Notes: generated by a model not told the origin, from the letters alone. 64,000 nucleotides of DNA from Deinococcus peraridilitoris DSM 19664 (GCF_000317835.1 NC_019789.1:378501-442500), one strand, 5' to 3'; positions 44,789-54,959 are shown, counted from the stretch's first letter. Numbers and translations: made by a program.

Positions 44789-45630
44789 TGCGTGTTCCCC
44801 GATTGCCCGCTCTACGGCCAGAAAGGGCAAGGGAACCTGATCGTCCGCAAGACCTACGGCCCCTAAGGCACGCGTTACCTGCGTTGTCGTCGCTGTCAGC
44901 GTGAGTTCAGCGAGCGGAAGGGCACAGCGTTGTGGAACAGCAAAATCCCTCCAGAGCAGTTCGTTTCCGCTGCGCTGCATCTGACCGAAGGCAACTCGAT
45001 CAGCGCCACCGCACGCCTGGTGGGATTGCATCACGACACGGTCGAACGCATTGCCCTGGTCAGCGGTCCACACGCCACTGCCTTCCATGCTGACCGTGCC
45101 AAAGGACTCGCTGTGAGTGCCCTCCAAGCGGATGAGCGCTACGGCTTCGTGGGCAGCAAGCAGAGTCCCTGCTGGGAAGCCATTGTCATTGATCCCAAGA
45201 CCAAGTCCCTGGTGGCCCTCAGCCTCGGGCGACGCAACGAAGACCTGATCCATGCCCTGCTCAAAGAGGCGCGTAACCGTGTGGCCCAACCCCAAAAACT
45301 GGTGCTCTTCACCGACGGGGAAGCCAGTTACAAGACGCTGTTTCCCCGCATCTTCGGTATCCCGTACCGCCCACCCCGCAAACATCTCCACGGTCGGCCA
45401 CCGGCAGTGCGTTACCGGATTCCTCATTCTCTGGCGCATACCCAGGTCATCAAGCATCGCGAAGGGCGGCGGGTGGTGGAGGTGGAAGTGCGCCTGGCCC
45501 ACGGCAGCCAGAAGCGCGTCGATCAGGAACTGGGCACCTTGGGCTACAGCATCGCTAACACTTCTGCGGTGGAGCGACAAAATGGGACTGCTCGGCAGAT
45601 GACGCCGCACATGAGGCGCAAGGGCGCAGC
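44789..45630 (+). pseudogene. IS1-like transposase with an in-frame stop and truncated end
   Basis: Zinc-ribbon N-terminus (CVFPDCPLYGQKGQG, RYLRCRRCQREFSERKG) is split by a TAA near 44864, then the frame continues through a helix-turn-helix (NSISATARLVGLHHDTVERI) and DDE region (VSALQADERYGFVGSKQ, VLFTDGEASY, SAVERQNGTARQM). The last residues are lost where it meets a GGDEF gene. Both lesions mean it is inactive. Confidence 0.75.
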
Positions 45631-45633
45631 AGG

Positions 45634-46124
45634 TCCTGACTGACGAACTGACCGGCCTGGCGAGCCGTACGCAGTTCATGCGGGCGGTGCACGACGCGAT
45701 CACGCAGGCCGCGTCGGGAGAGCGGTTCGCGGTGGGCTTCACGGACCTGGACGATTTCAAGAGCGTGAATGACACGCTCGGGCACGACGCGGGCGATGAA
45801 CTGTGGCGGCAACTGGGCGCGCGGCTGCGTGAAAGCGTGCGCAAGGTGGACGTGGTGGCGCGCCTCGCGGGGGATGAGTTCGTGTTGCTGCTGCGTGAGC
45901 TGGACGACGGCGAGCTGGTCGAGGCGCTGGCGAAGCGGACGCTGGCGGCGCTGGAGCAGCCGTTTGTCCTCAAAGGGCTTCAGGTGCGCGTGGGGGCAAG
46001 CTTGGGCGGGGTCCTGTCTGGCAGGGACATGAGCGCGCAGGAGGTGATCGCCACGGCGGACAGGGCCATGTACCAGGCGAAGCGTCAGGGCAAGAATCAC
46101 TTCTTCATCCACGACTGCCGCTGA
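45634..46124 (+). pseudogene. GGDEF domain gene, 5' end removed by an IS
   Basis: Encodes a nearly complete GGDEF domain (DELTGLASRTQFMRAVHDAI, GFTDLDDFKSVNDTLGHDAGDE, RLAGDEFVLLLRELDDGE, ADRAMYQAKRQGKNHFFIHDCR) but no sensor part. It begins directly at the end of the IS1-like remnant. It is a close paralogue of the GGDEF half of the LOV protein at 12448, with the same AGDEF variant and the same C-terminal HDCR/QDCR. An internal ATG at 45678 might still give a product. Confidence 0.8.
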
Positions 46125-46160
46125 CGGGAATGCACGTGGCGCTCCTGACCAGTGCTTACC

Positions 46161-46610
46161 TCAAGCTGGAGCTCGCGGCTGTGGAGGCTGTTTGGGTGGT
46201 CGCAGGGTGACGTGACAGTAAAACTCTACCGTGGCGTGTAATGTCTCGGTGAACCGCTGCAAATCCGCGGGTTTGGTGATGAAGGCGTTCGCGTACAAGT
46301 GGTAACTCCGCCACGCGTCCGCTTCCTCATTGGAGATGGTGAGCACCACGACGGGGATGTTGCGATCCAGCGGGTGCGTCTTGATCACTTCGAGCACCTC
46401 AAAGCCGTCGCGGCGGGGCAGGCGGAGGTCGAGCAGGATCAGGTCGGGGCGTGGCGGGCCTTGCCTTTCACCGTCATTCCTGAGGAAATCGAGGGCTTCG
46501 GCGCCGTCACGAGCGACGTGCAGGGTCACGCTGACGGGGAACTGCATGAGGGTTTCCCGGATGAACTCCACGTCCAGGGGGTTGTCTTCAACCAGCAGTA
46601 TCTGACACAT
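46161..46610 (-). CDS. Single-domain response regulator (Rcp1-like)
   Basis: A 149-residue receiver-only protein. Acidic pocket in LLVEDNPLDVEFI, phospho-acceptor Asp in DLILLDLRLPRRDGFEVL, Thr in VVVLTISNEEADAW and Lys in FITKPADLQRF. The insert after the acceptor site and the short tail are like regulators paired with phytochrome-type kinases. No output domain, so it acts by protein interaction or in a phosphorelay. The nearest kinase gene on this strand is the broken one at 47391-49112. Confidence 0.9.
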   Translation of the reverse strand: MCQILLVEDNPLDVEFIRETLMQFPVSVTLHVARDGAEALDFLRNDGERQGPPRPDLILLDLRLPRRDGFEVLEVIKTHPLDRNIPVVVLTISNEEADAWRSYHLYANAFITKPADLQRFTETLHATVEFYCHVTLRPPKQPPQPRAPA

Positions 46611-46707
46611 CTCTTCTTGAAGATAAAGGCTGCTGGCGTGCTGGGAGCAACGTCTCCTGACTTGTTCAACTTCACGTGGGGTGTTCCTCAGCGTCTCCTG
46701 AGAGTCG

Positions 46708-46909
46708 CTTTTGTACCGTCACGGCACCGTGCAAAAGGGAACGTCACGACTTCATCCGGCGTGTCGGCGGAGGTGAAATCACCGCTGCGGATGCGGCCCG
46801 CCTGTACGGCGTCAGTTCCGCCACCATCGCGCGTGTCCTCAAACGTCACCGCGCCCTGACCATCCCTGCTGAAGGTCGCGTATATGAGACTCACGGGATT
46901 CGCCCGTGA
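46708..46909 (+). pseudogene. Serine resolvase 3' fragment with a possible res-like palindrome
   Basis: Only the C-terminal helix-turn-helix of a resolvase/invertase remains (FIRRVGGGEITAADAARLYGV, SSATIARVLKRH). Its upstream part overlaps an imperfect 30-bp palindrome, CTTTTGTACCGT...GTGCAAAAG, at 46708-46737. The catalytic domain is absent. Confidence 0.45.
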
Positions 46910-46978
46910 ACGACCCGCAAATACCGGGCTTCACGCTGCCGTCCACGCCGACGCCCTTCGATTCGGCCAGACTGCTCG

Positions 46979-47179
46979 GCGCTGTTCCTTGGCCACTCTG
47001 AACGGTCAGACGCTTTGCATGCCACCCTGGAAGACCGCGTTCGTGAACGCATCCGACAACTCGACGAGGAACGCGCGGCGCTCGACCCACGCGTGGCGTT
47101 CACCGAGGCGGTCGGCACGGAAACCGGTTCGTGGCGGCTGGACGAGCAGGCCACGCGGATGGTGCGCACCAATCTCTAA
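46979..47179 (+). pseudogene. GAF-kinase linker fragment
   Basis: A short piece of the coiled linker and GAF start seen in local kinases: DALHATLEDRVRERIRQLDE followed by ERAALDPRVAFTEAVGTETG, ending at TAA 47177-47179. Neither the preceding nor the following domain is present. Confidence 0.5.
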
Positions 47180-47390
47180 CCTCAGTATCGGGTAGTACGA
47201 ACCTGAGGGGAAGGCTGGCGGGCGTGAGCAAGTCGGAGGATCTTACCGCAGAAGTAATGGCGGAGATTCGCGTGCCCTCTTCCTGCTTTGCTGTCAGCGC
47301 TACCGAAGCAGCAGCTTGAGGCTTGAAAGCAACACCTGACAGACCAGAATCCGGACAAGCGCGTTGGAGAACGGCATTCAGCCGTCAAGA
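47180..47390. other. Intergenic stretch
   Basis: About 210 bases; nothing recognised. Confidence 0.35.
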
Positions 47391-49112
47391 CTACAGGTGT
47401 TTCGGCAGGGAGAACGCGAACGTCGCGCCAGCCTCCACCTGCCCTTGCGCCCATACCCGCCCACCGTGCCGATGCACAATCCGCCGCACCGTCGCCAGCC
47501 CCACGCCGGTCCCTGCGAATTCATCTGCCCGGTGCAGCCGTTGAAAGACGCCGAAAAGTTTCTCCTGGAACCTCGGGTCGAAGCCGGCGCCGTTGTCCCG
47601 TACGAACACTGTCCATTCGTCCGCCCGCTCCTCCGCCCACACCTCGATCAAGGCTTCATCACGCTTGCCGGTGTACTTGACGGCGTTGACCAGCAGATTC
47701 TGCATCACCTGCCGCAGCAGGTCCTGATCTCCCGCCACCAACGGCAAGGCGTCAATCTTCCACCGCACCTGCCGCTCCAGCAGATCCACTTCGAGTTCTG
47801 CTCGTATGGCACTCACCAGCTGGCCCAGGTCTACCAGCCGCACCAGCACCGGGAGGCGCGATGTGCGGGACAACTCCAGCATCGCGTCAATCAGGGTGTT
47901 CATCCGCAGGGCGGCTTCTTCGATCGTGCGAAGTGAACGATCCGACTTCTCGTCGAGTTTCTCCCGAGGTTCTTGCGGAGGATCGCGGCGAATCCCGTGA
48001 TGTGCCGGACGGGCGTGCGCAAGTCGTGCGACACGGAATACGAGAAGGCTTCGAGTTCCTCGTTCATCATGCGCAGCTTCCCGCGTTCCTCCGCCAGTTG
48101 CGCTGCACGACGCGCTCGCTCGAGTGCCAGCGTCAGGCTGTGCAGTGCCGTTTCCATCACCGCTTTATCCACCGGCGTCCACGCGCGCTGCTCGAACAAT
48201 CCCACGCCCAAAACCCAACGGGCGCGCCGTCTATCAGCAGCGGAAGTGTCGCAACCGCATTGATGTGCGTCACCAGATCCACGGAAGTATCCGCACCTCT
48301 GGCGTACACGTCCTGGTACAGCGGCAGCAGCGTCTCGAAGGGCCTCATGACCGAAGACGCCGCTTCAGGGAGCCCGGCGTTCACCACGGCTTGCAGCGCC
48401 GCGCTGCCGATGTCGCCAACCTGTGACTTCAACTGCCACAAGTGATCTTCGAGTTCGTAGTACACGCTGTACCCGGGGGGAGGAGATGCAGCACGATTTC
48501 CTGCGTGCGCCGCACCAGGGCATAGCGGTCCGTCTCGAAAGCCAGTTCTCGGGAGAGTTCAGCAAAGTTGGCGAGGGCTTTCGTGCGGACTTGGAGTTCA
48601 GCGTGCTGCTCGTGAAGCTGGCGTTGGGTCAGGACATGCCGGGTTGTTTCGGTCACCAGCAGCAGCGCGCCACCCACCGCTCCGGCGTCGCGGATGGGGC
48701 TGTAATTGAGCGTGAAGTAGGTGTCTTCATCATTCCCGTTGCGCTGGAGCACCAGGTGCTGATCGACGAACTCGTAGCTCTCCCCGCGTTCCAGGACGCC
48801 TTGGAAGATGCCTGCGGTGAAGTGCCGCGATTCCGGCCAGCAGTCATGGGTGGGTTGTCCGAGCCCGCTGGGGTGTTTGGCGCCCATCAGGTCGCGGTAG
48901 CCGTCGTTGTACAGCTGCACCAGATCGTGGCCCCACAGCACCAGCATGGGGAATGAACTGGCCAGCATGATGTCGAGGGTGGTGCACAGCGTCTGCGGCC
49001 AGGTTTGCGGGTGCCCGAGGGGAGTCCGCGTCCAGTCGAGGGCGTGAATGCACCGCGCCATTTCACTGGTAACAGTGAAGCAGGAAGGAAGGACGTCAGC
49101 GCGGTCAGCCAC
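47391..49112 (-). pseudogene. PAS-GAF histidine kinase with three frameshifts
   Basis: Four frames line up into one ~570-residue kinase: PAS (MADRADVLPSCFTVTSEMAR... VLWGHDLVQLYNDGYRDLMG), GAF (ELEDHLWQLKSQVGDIG), HisKA ([19 protein letters not shown]) and HATPase (NLLVNAVKYTGKRDEA, DNGAGFDPRF, GTGVGLATVRRI). Single-base shifts fall near 48470 (in a run of six C), 48205 (TTTTGGG) and 47935. All functional boxes are otherwise intact, so the damage is recent or the shifts are sequencing errors. Confidence 0.8.
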
Positions 49113-49218
49113 GGGAACGCTATCAGGGTAGCGAGTGTGGATCGAACCTCGACTTAAGGAAGTCTTTATCCTGTGATGAGGGCGAGCAACTCCGGCACAT
49201 ACACTGACGTTATCGCTA

Positions 49219-50067
49219 GAGACTGTTTCAAATATCAGGTCAGTAGCCGAGCCTGGTGTCTCACCGCCTCTCCGATGCCCAGTGGCACTTTATCCAACCG
49301 TTCCTGCCCCTCACAACAACCGTGGTCGCCCCCGTGCCGATGATCGTCGAACGCTTGACGCCATCCTCTACGTCCTCCGCACCGGCATTGCCTGGCGCGA
49401 CCTCCCCGGTGACCTCGGGTCTCCTATCACCGCCTGGAGAGGCCTGAAGCACTGGCAAGCCCTGGATATCTGGGAACTCCTCTGGCGCACGGCCCTCAAC
49501 GTTTTGGAGTCCAAAGGGGCTGTGGATTGGTCGCAGGCGCAACTCGACGGCTCGTTCGTTCCCGCAAAACGCGGTGGCGCTGCTGTCGGACTTACACGCA
49601 AAGGAAAAGGGACCAAGTGGATGCTCGTCACTGATGCACGTGGCACCCCGATTGGTTACCATCCCGACAGTGCCGGTTTGGCCGAAACACGCTTGGCTTA
49701 TAAAACCCTTGGAACCATCGGTGTCCGGACCATAAGCGGCCGAGTCAAGAATCGCCCAGCATGTTTGGTCGCGGACCGAGGGTATGACAATCGTCCGTTT
49801 CGGCACTTCCTGCGTGTGCGGGGCATTCGCGCCTGCATACCTGAAAAACGCCGTCCAGAAGGATGGAAACCGAGAAGGGAACGCCCAACAACGTATTCCA
49901 AGGCTGATTACGCGCAGCGTTGGCGGATTGAACGCACTTTCGCATGGTTGGGCTATCAGCGACGCCTGCTGATTCGTTGGGAGCGACATGTCGACGTGTA
50001 CGTCGCCTTTTTCACTGTCGGGGTGCTGATGTTGGTGCTGCGCAGGTTATTGCATCCGGTAGCATGA
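49219..50067 (+). mobile_element. IS5-family insertion sequence
   Basis: Left end probably GAGACTGTTTCAAA at 49219. Carries one transposase gene. I found no matching right inverted repeat after the stop at 50067, so the right end is unknown or lost. Confidence 0.65.
49256..50067 (+). pseudogene. IS5-family transposase, one-base deletion near the N-terminus
   Basis: Starts GTG at 49256 with MSHRLSDAQWHFIQPFLP; at CTGCCCCTC the frame is lost and resumes one base over as PHNNRGRPRADDRRTLDAIL. A run of four C where five are needed explains it. The rest is an intact IS5/IS427-type DDE transposase: AQLDGSFVPAKRGG, LVADRGYDNRPF, IERTFAWLGYQRRLLIRWER. Some IS427 members do use frameshifting, but normally not here. 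Confidence 0.78.
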
Positions 50068-50456
50068 CGGACATGACGGGGCGGGACACTGGTTTGAATA
50101 TGCGTCTTGTGTACGAGCAACTGCCGTTTCTCAGTGTGGCTCCACCACCGCTACCGTGGCGTCAAAGTGCCCTTCGAGCAGTGGGCGGTCTCACTGAAGT
50201 TGGCTTTGCATCAGGATCGGACGTGTTGCTGATCGTGTCCCACCAGGGCCGGGGCGTTCTGGATTGTGTAACAGGGGAATTGCTCGACCGTGACTACACT
50301 GCGGGCGATGAATGGTTTGACGCGAGCGAGTTGATGGTGGAGGGTATTGGTCCGCTGGCGGGGCAGCACGTTCGCGTTGCGGGCCTTGCTGGGGGTGGGT
50401 TGCCGGCGGCAACGAGTAACCCGGCAACGCGCGCAGAACCACAATTCGAACGCTGA
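50064..50456 (+). CDS. Hypothetical protein, 130 residues
   Basis: Not recognised. It has a compact globular core (ALRAVGGLTEVGFASGSDVLL, VSHQGRGVLDCVTGELLDRD, YTAGDEWFDASELMVEGIGP). The GRGVxDxxTGExxxRD pattern occurs in immunity or effector-associated proteins. ATG at 50064 overlaps the IS5 stop; ATG at 50074 is an alternative. The last 25 residues look unnatural, so the gene may be cut short. A terminator follows 7 nt after the stop. Confidence 0.6.
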   Translation: MTDMTGRDTGLNMRLVYEQLPFLSVAPPPLPWRQSALRAVGGLTEVGFASGSDVLLIVSHQGRGVLDCVTGELLDRDYTAGDEWFDASELMVEGIGPLAGQHVRVAGLAGGGLPAATSNPATRAEPQFER

Positions 50457-50462
50457 ACGAAG

Positions 50463-50494
50463 GAAGAGCGCCCGAACCTGGTGCTCTTCTTTCG
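50463..50494 (+). terminator. Rho-independent terminator candidate
   Basis: Stem GAAGAGC/GCTCTTC (50463-50469 with 50483-50489) followed by a short T-rich tail, 7 nt after the hypothetical gene stop. Confidence 0.6.
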
Positions 50495-50859
50495 CACGTT
50501 CGTCCTGTGACAGTTGAGTACAAGAACGGACGGAGGCTGTCCTGCGTGTACAGGTTGTGGCAAGTAGCTGGCGCCTGAGGTGTACCGGAGGTTCAGGCTG
50601 CCTGCCACACGGTCTCTTGCCACGTCTGAAGGCAACTTTCTGGTGATGGCGACAGTGCCCAGCGGGACAGTAGAGCGGGCGGGTGGAGGTTCGTGATCCA
50701 GGCGCACGCGCTGAGAAAGCCTTGCGCTTTATGTCGTTACCGGAACCCTCACCGTTGCCGAACACGGCACGGTGTCGGGCGATGCGACTGTCTTGGGCAG
50801 ATCGGGCGGCTGCAAGCCCGGTGCTGCGTATGCTCCACTGAGGCACGAGGAGGTATCAC
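50495..50859. other. Intergenic stretch with a partial dispersed-repeat unit
   Basis: About 365 bases without a gene. At 50789-50830 TGTCTTGGGCAGATCGG matches the first half of the 40-nt unit, followed by GGCTGCAAGCCCGG in place of the second half. AGGAGG (ending 50852) serves the next gene. Confidence 0.5.
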
Positions 50860-51786
50860 ATGCGTCTGATTACGATCCGCGCACCGGCAGGGCATGGCCA
50901 GCAGGTCGCGACCACAGCATTCGAAGCTGGGATCTCAGAGGTCGGTGTTCACCGAGCGGCTGCCCTTAGGTCTGACGGGCAGGAACGCGCGCAGGACGTG
51001 GTGGAGGTTGCGACGTCCATCCCGAAGGCAAAAGACTTTATCGAGCGGCTGATGAGTGCACCTTACTACGACCCCGGCACGTACAGTCTCACGAGCCGTC
51101 ACCCGGAGTCCATCTTCGGGAACGAACCGCAGGCGGAAGAAACCTACCCGGTCGTTCGTCCCAGCCCCGACGTGTACGCTGAACTGTGGCAGTTCGTGCA
51201 GGTCACCTTCAGTCTGGCCGGCCGGGTGTTCCTGTCGGCGGTGCTGGTCGCGTACGGCATGGTCGAGGATCACCTGCCGCTGATCATCGCAGGGTTGCTG
51301 TTCTTGCCATACCACCATCACATGATCGGCGTGGCGCTCGGTGCGGTGCTCCGCGAGCGCCGGTTTCTGGGGCAGGCATTGTGGGCACTTCTGGTGAGCA
51401 CGGTGCTGATCGTCCTCGCCGGGGTAGCGGTCGGACTTGCCCTGGAGCCGCCGATCAAGTTCGACGAGTTCGGCAGCCCAGTGTCCGGTGTGATCATTTC
51501 CATGGTGATTGGCGTGGCGGCCGGTCTTGGCAGCATCGACGCGGCGGGCCGCAGGGAACTGATTGGTCTGGCCGCCACGGCGCACATTGCGGTGCATCCC
51601 GCCTGGTTCGGTCTGAAGTTGATCTTCGGCTTCGAAGGCTCAGGCGAGTTGAGCGAGCATCTGCTGATGTTCTTGCTGAACACGCTCGGCCTCGTCCTCG
51701 CAGCGGGCGTGACGTACGCCCTGACGGTCATGCAGGGCGGCGGCATTCGCCGCTTCGAAAAGAAGATGCACAACAGCGGCGCGTGA
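50860..51786 (+). CDS. Six-helix membrane protein, DUF389-like N-terminus
   Basis: A 308-residue protein. The first ~90 residues (MRLITIRAPAGHGQQVATTA, EAGISEVGVHRAAAL) resemble the ACT-like cytosolic domain that starts DUF389 proteins; six hydrophobic helices follow (for example AGRVFLSAVLVAYGMVED, LPYHHHMIGVALGAVL, IISMVIGVAAGLGSIDAAG). A His-rich YHHHM sits at a helix end and might bind metal. Strong GAGGAGG before ATG. No function can be assigned; apparently monocistronic. Confidence 0.78.
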   Translation: MRLITIRAPAGHGQQVATTAFEAGISEVGVHRAAALRSDGQERAQDVVEVATSIPKAKDFIERLMSAPYYDPGTYSLTSRHPESIFGNEPQAEETYPVVRPSPDVYAELWQFVQVTFSLAGRVFLSAVLVAYGMVEDHLPLIIAGLLFLPYHHHMIGVALGAVLRERRFLGQALWALLVSTVLIVLAGVAVGLALEPPIKFDEFGSPVSGVIISMVIGVAAGLGSIDAAGRRELIGLAATAHIAVHPAWFGLKLIFGFEGSGELSEHLLMFLLNTLGLVLAAGVTYALTVMQGGGIRRFEKKMHNSGA

Positions 51787-52208
51787 CGCATCTGCCGGTA
51801 ATCGATGGCTGCACGTGGGTTGCGGTGCTGATGCGCCGTGACCTGCTGGGCCTGCGAGCGTACCAGCAGTGCATGCTCTGCACGGCAAGTGCGCGGGGCA
51901 GGTCGATCAGCTTGTGTACGCGTTCAGCCAAGGCGCTGTGGTCAGAATCGTATCGCTCAAACGCGATGTCTTGTCATGATTAAACTCGTTTGTTGCAGCT
52001 GCATAGGGCTTGATGACTGCTGTATAAGAGCTGGAAAAGGCCACTTGGGATAACCTGACGGCTGCCGAGAAATGTTCGGCAAAAAAGGGGTCGCTGCCAC
52101 GCTGGTAAAGTTTTCGAACATACAAGTACTTCATTTTGACGAGAACGGCGCAATAAAACACCAGAAAACACCACGCCGACTGGCTACGCTGAACGCTATC
52201 CTAAGCGC
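51787..52208. other. Long intergenic leader of the kinase operon
   Basis: About 420 bases. The last 250 are noticeably AT-richer and contain promoter-like TTGACG (52136-52141) and TATAAG (52022-52027), but no pair with good spacing. It probably holds the promoter for the kinase-receiver operon at 52209. Confidence 0.4.
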
Positions 52209-54959
52209 ATGCCCGAACAGCCTGCGGCGCCTCAGGTGCCGCCCCCGTCCCTGGCTGAACGCCTGCAAGACGTCACTGAGGCGCTCGCCGCTGCGTCCAC
52301 GCCTGCAGACGTCTTCGCGGTCGTGCTTACCCCTGCCCTGCAAGCCCTGGACGCTATCGCGGGCGCGGTGCTGCTGGTGAACGAAGCGGGAGACGGCCTG
52401 GAGATCGCCGCCACCCAGGGCTACCAGGAAGGCGCCCAGACCATCTGGCACGACGGGTCCTTAAGCGGCAATATTCCTGCCGGGGACGCTTTGAAGAAAC
52501 GCGAACCCCTCTTCTTCGAGCTGCAAGGTGACCTCGTACGCGCCTACCCCGAACTCGAAGAACGAACGGGGGCCATTGCCCCGCTCACCAACGCCGTCCT
52601 GCCGATGTTCCTGGACGAGCGGCCGCTCGGCACGATCGTGCTCGACTTCCAGGAACCACACGACTTCACCCCCGAAGAGCGGCGTTTTCTGCGCACCCTC
52701 ACCGCGCAGTGCGCCATCGCCCTTGGCCGCGTACGCCTCATGACCGACTTACAACGCCAAGTGCAAGAACGCGTTCAACAAATCGAGCTGGACGCCCGCG
52801 CGCAAGAAGCGTTCGTGGCCCTGACCGAACTCATCGGCTCGCAGTCGGACGTCCTCATCCTCGTTGCTCAGGCACTGCAAGTGCTGCGCGCGCGCTTCAC
52901 GGACGGCAGCGGTGGGTACTACGTGCTCGAAGACGACGTGTGGAAGTTACGCGTATGGACGAACGACCTGAACGATCAACCGGAGTTGCTGCGCGTCTTG
53001 CAAGCGGGTTTGCCATACGATACACCCGTCTTCGTGGAGATCGTCCGCACAGGCACACCCACGTTTGTGGAGAATTGGGACGCCGGGCGTGAACAGGTGG
53101 AGCAGTCTGAGACCTACGCCAGCAGCAGCGGATATCCACTCGTACAAGACGGTCAAGTCAAGTCGGTGCTCGCCCTGGGCCGTCTGCAAGAGGCGCACTG
53201 GTCTGAGCAGGACAAAGCCGTGGTGCGCGCCGTAGGCCATAGTCTGGGACTCGCCCTGGAACGTACGGAGCAAGCGCAGCGCCTCGCCACTCAGAACGTT
53301 GAGCTCGACGCGCGCACCAAAGTGCTGGAGGGCTTTGCGGAACTCACCCGCGATCTCAGCGTCGAGGTGGACGGACACACGCTGGTGAAGCGCGCCCAAG
53401 AAGTGGTGATGTCGCTGCTCACTGAGGGCTACGCGCTGTACTACGAACGTCTGGACGGCTTGTGGCGCAACACGGTGCAGACGGGCGAACTGGGACCGAC
53501 GCCCTCCGAAGCGGCGGCGTTGCAGGCCGTGGTGGACGCAGGCTTCCCCTACGATGCGCCGCAAAGTCTGGTGGTGCCGTGGACGACCCGGCAACCCTTT
53601 TACCAAGACGAGTACCTGCGGGGCGGCGACACGGACGCGGCCCTGGTACAGTACGTGAACACCGTGGCGACCCTGCCGGTCTTCGTCAACGGCGAGATCG
53701 CCGGCATCATCTGCTTCGTGCTGTTCGAACCACGGAAATGGACAGGCACGGACAAAGCTGTGATGGAGACCGTCGTGCGCAGCCTCGGCCTGGCCCTCGA
53801 GCGCGCGCAGGGCGTAACAGACCTCGCAGCGCGTACAGATGAGTTGGCGCGCGAGCGCACCTTTTTGCGCGCCGTGCTCGAAAGTCTCACGGAAGGCATC
53901 GTCGCGTGCGACCCTGAGGGACGCCTGACCCTGTTCAATGAAGCGACACGCACCTTTCACGGTCAAGAAGCTTCAGCCTTGCCGCCCGAGGAGTGGTCCG
54001 GGCAGTACGATCTGTTCGAGGGGGACGGCGTGACGCCCCTGGTGACCGAGCGCATCCCGCTGTACCGCGCGTGGCGAGGCGAGCGTGTACGGGACGCCGA
54101 AATGGTGATCCGTCCAGAGAAGGGTGAAGCGCGCAGCATCATCGCGAACGGCCAGCCGATCTTCACAGAAAACGGAGCGCCCTTGGGCGCGGTGGTCGCA
54201 ATGCACGACGTCACGGCGCGCAAGCGGGCCGAGGCGGACTTGCAGCGCCGCAACGAAGAACTGCGGCGGTCCAACGCGGAGCTGGAGCAGTTCGCGTACG
54301 TCGCCAGCCACGACTTGCAAGAACCCCTGCGGACCATCACGAGCTTCTCGCAGCTGCTGGCCATGAAGTATCAGGGGCGGCTGGATGAGAAAGCCGATCT
54401 GTACATTCGGCTGATCGGGGACGCGACAACGCGGATGGGAACGCTGCTGCAGGACCTGCTGGCGTTCTCACGGGTCGGCTCATCCGCCCGCCGGCGGGAC
54501 GTGGTGGATTTGAGGGACGTGCTGGCGCAGGTGAAGCAGGACCTGCAAGCGCAGGTGGAACGCACTGAAGCGCAGGTGAGCATCGGTCCTCTGCCCAGCG
54601 TCAGCGGGGACGGCACGCAACTGCGGCAACTCTTCCAGAATCTGCTTGGGAACGCATTGAAGTTCCGTCACCCCGACCGAACCCCGGAAGTGCATATTCA
54701 CGCGCACGACGCAGGAGACCAGGTGAAGATCACAGTGCGTGACAATGGCATCGGCATCGAACCCGAGTATTTCGACCGGATCTTCACCATCTTCCAGCGG
54801 CTGCACACTCGCGAGACTTACGAAGGCAGCGGGATCGGGCTTTCGATTGCCCGAAAAATCGTCGAGCGACACGGCGGGCAGATCTGGCTGGAAAGCACCT
54901 CGGGAGACGGTACGGCGTTTCACGTCACGCTTCCACTCGCACCAGGAGGCGCGGCATGA
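52209..54959 (+). CDS. Triple-GAF/PAS sensor histidine kinase, 916 residues
   Basis: Soluble sensor kinase with three GAF domains (20-180, 205-365, 375-540), one PAS (555-675), HisKA and HATPase. The acceptor is in YVASHDLQEPLRTITSFSQLL; ATPase boxes NLLGNALKFRHPD, DNGIGIEPEY and GSGIGLSIARKI are intact. The first GAF is clearly paralogous to the GAF of the pseudokinase at 56331 (both share AVLL(V/I)N, TIW, EPHDF). Its stop overlaps the next receiver gene by 4 nt, so kinase and regulator are made together. Confidence 0.92.
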   Translation: MPEQPAAPQVPPPSLAERLQDVTEALAAASTPADVFAVVLTPALQALDAIAGAVLLVNEAGDGLEIAATQGYQEGAQTIWHDGSLSGNIPAGDALKKREPLFFELQGDLVRAYPELEERTGAIAPLTNAVLPMFLDERPLGTIVLDFQEPHDFTPEERRFLRTLTAQCAIALGRVRLMTDLQRQVQERVQQIELDARAQEAFVALTELIGSQSDVLILVAQALQVLRARFTDGSGGYYVLEDDVWKLRVWTNDLNDQPELLRVLQAGLPYDTPVFVEIVRTGTPTFVENWDAGREQVEQSETYASSSGYPLVQDGQVKSVLALGRLQEAHWSEQDKAVVRAVGHSLGLALERTEQAQRLATQNVELDARTKVLEGFAELTRDLSVEVDGHTLVKRAQEVVMSLLTEGYALYYERLDGLWRNTVQTGELGPTPSEAAALQAVVDAGFPYDAPQSLVVPWTTRQPFYQDEYLRGGDTDAALVQYVNTVATLPVFVNGEIAGIICFVLFEPRKWTGTDKAVMETVVRSLGLALERAQGVTDLAARTDELARERTFLRAVLESLTEGIVACDPEGRLTLFNEATRTFHGQEASALPPEEWSGQYDLFEGDGVTPLVTERIPLYRAWRGERVRDAEMVIRPEKGEARSIIANGQPIFTENGAPLGAVVAMHDVTARKRAEADLQRRNEELRRSNAELEQFAYVASHDLQEPLRTITSFSQLLAMKYQGRLDEKADLYIRLIGDATTRMGTLLQDLLAFSRVGSSARRRDVVDLRDVLAQVKQDLQAQVERTEAQVSIGPLPSVSGDGTQLRQLFQNLLGNALKFRHPDRTPEVHIHAHDAGDQVKITVRDNGIGIEPEYFDRIFTIFQRLHTRETYEGSGIGLSIARKIVERHGGQIWLESTSGDGTAFHVTLPLAPGGAA

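Noticed and set aside
52136..52165. Promoter TTGACG upstream of the 52209 kinase.
   Set aside because: No -10 hexamer at acceptable spacing.
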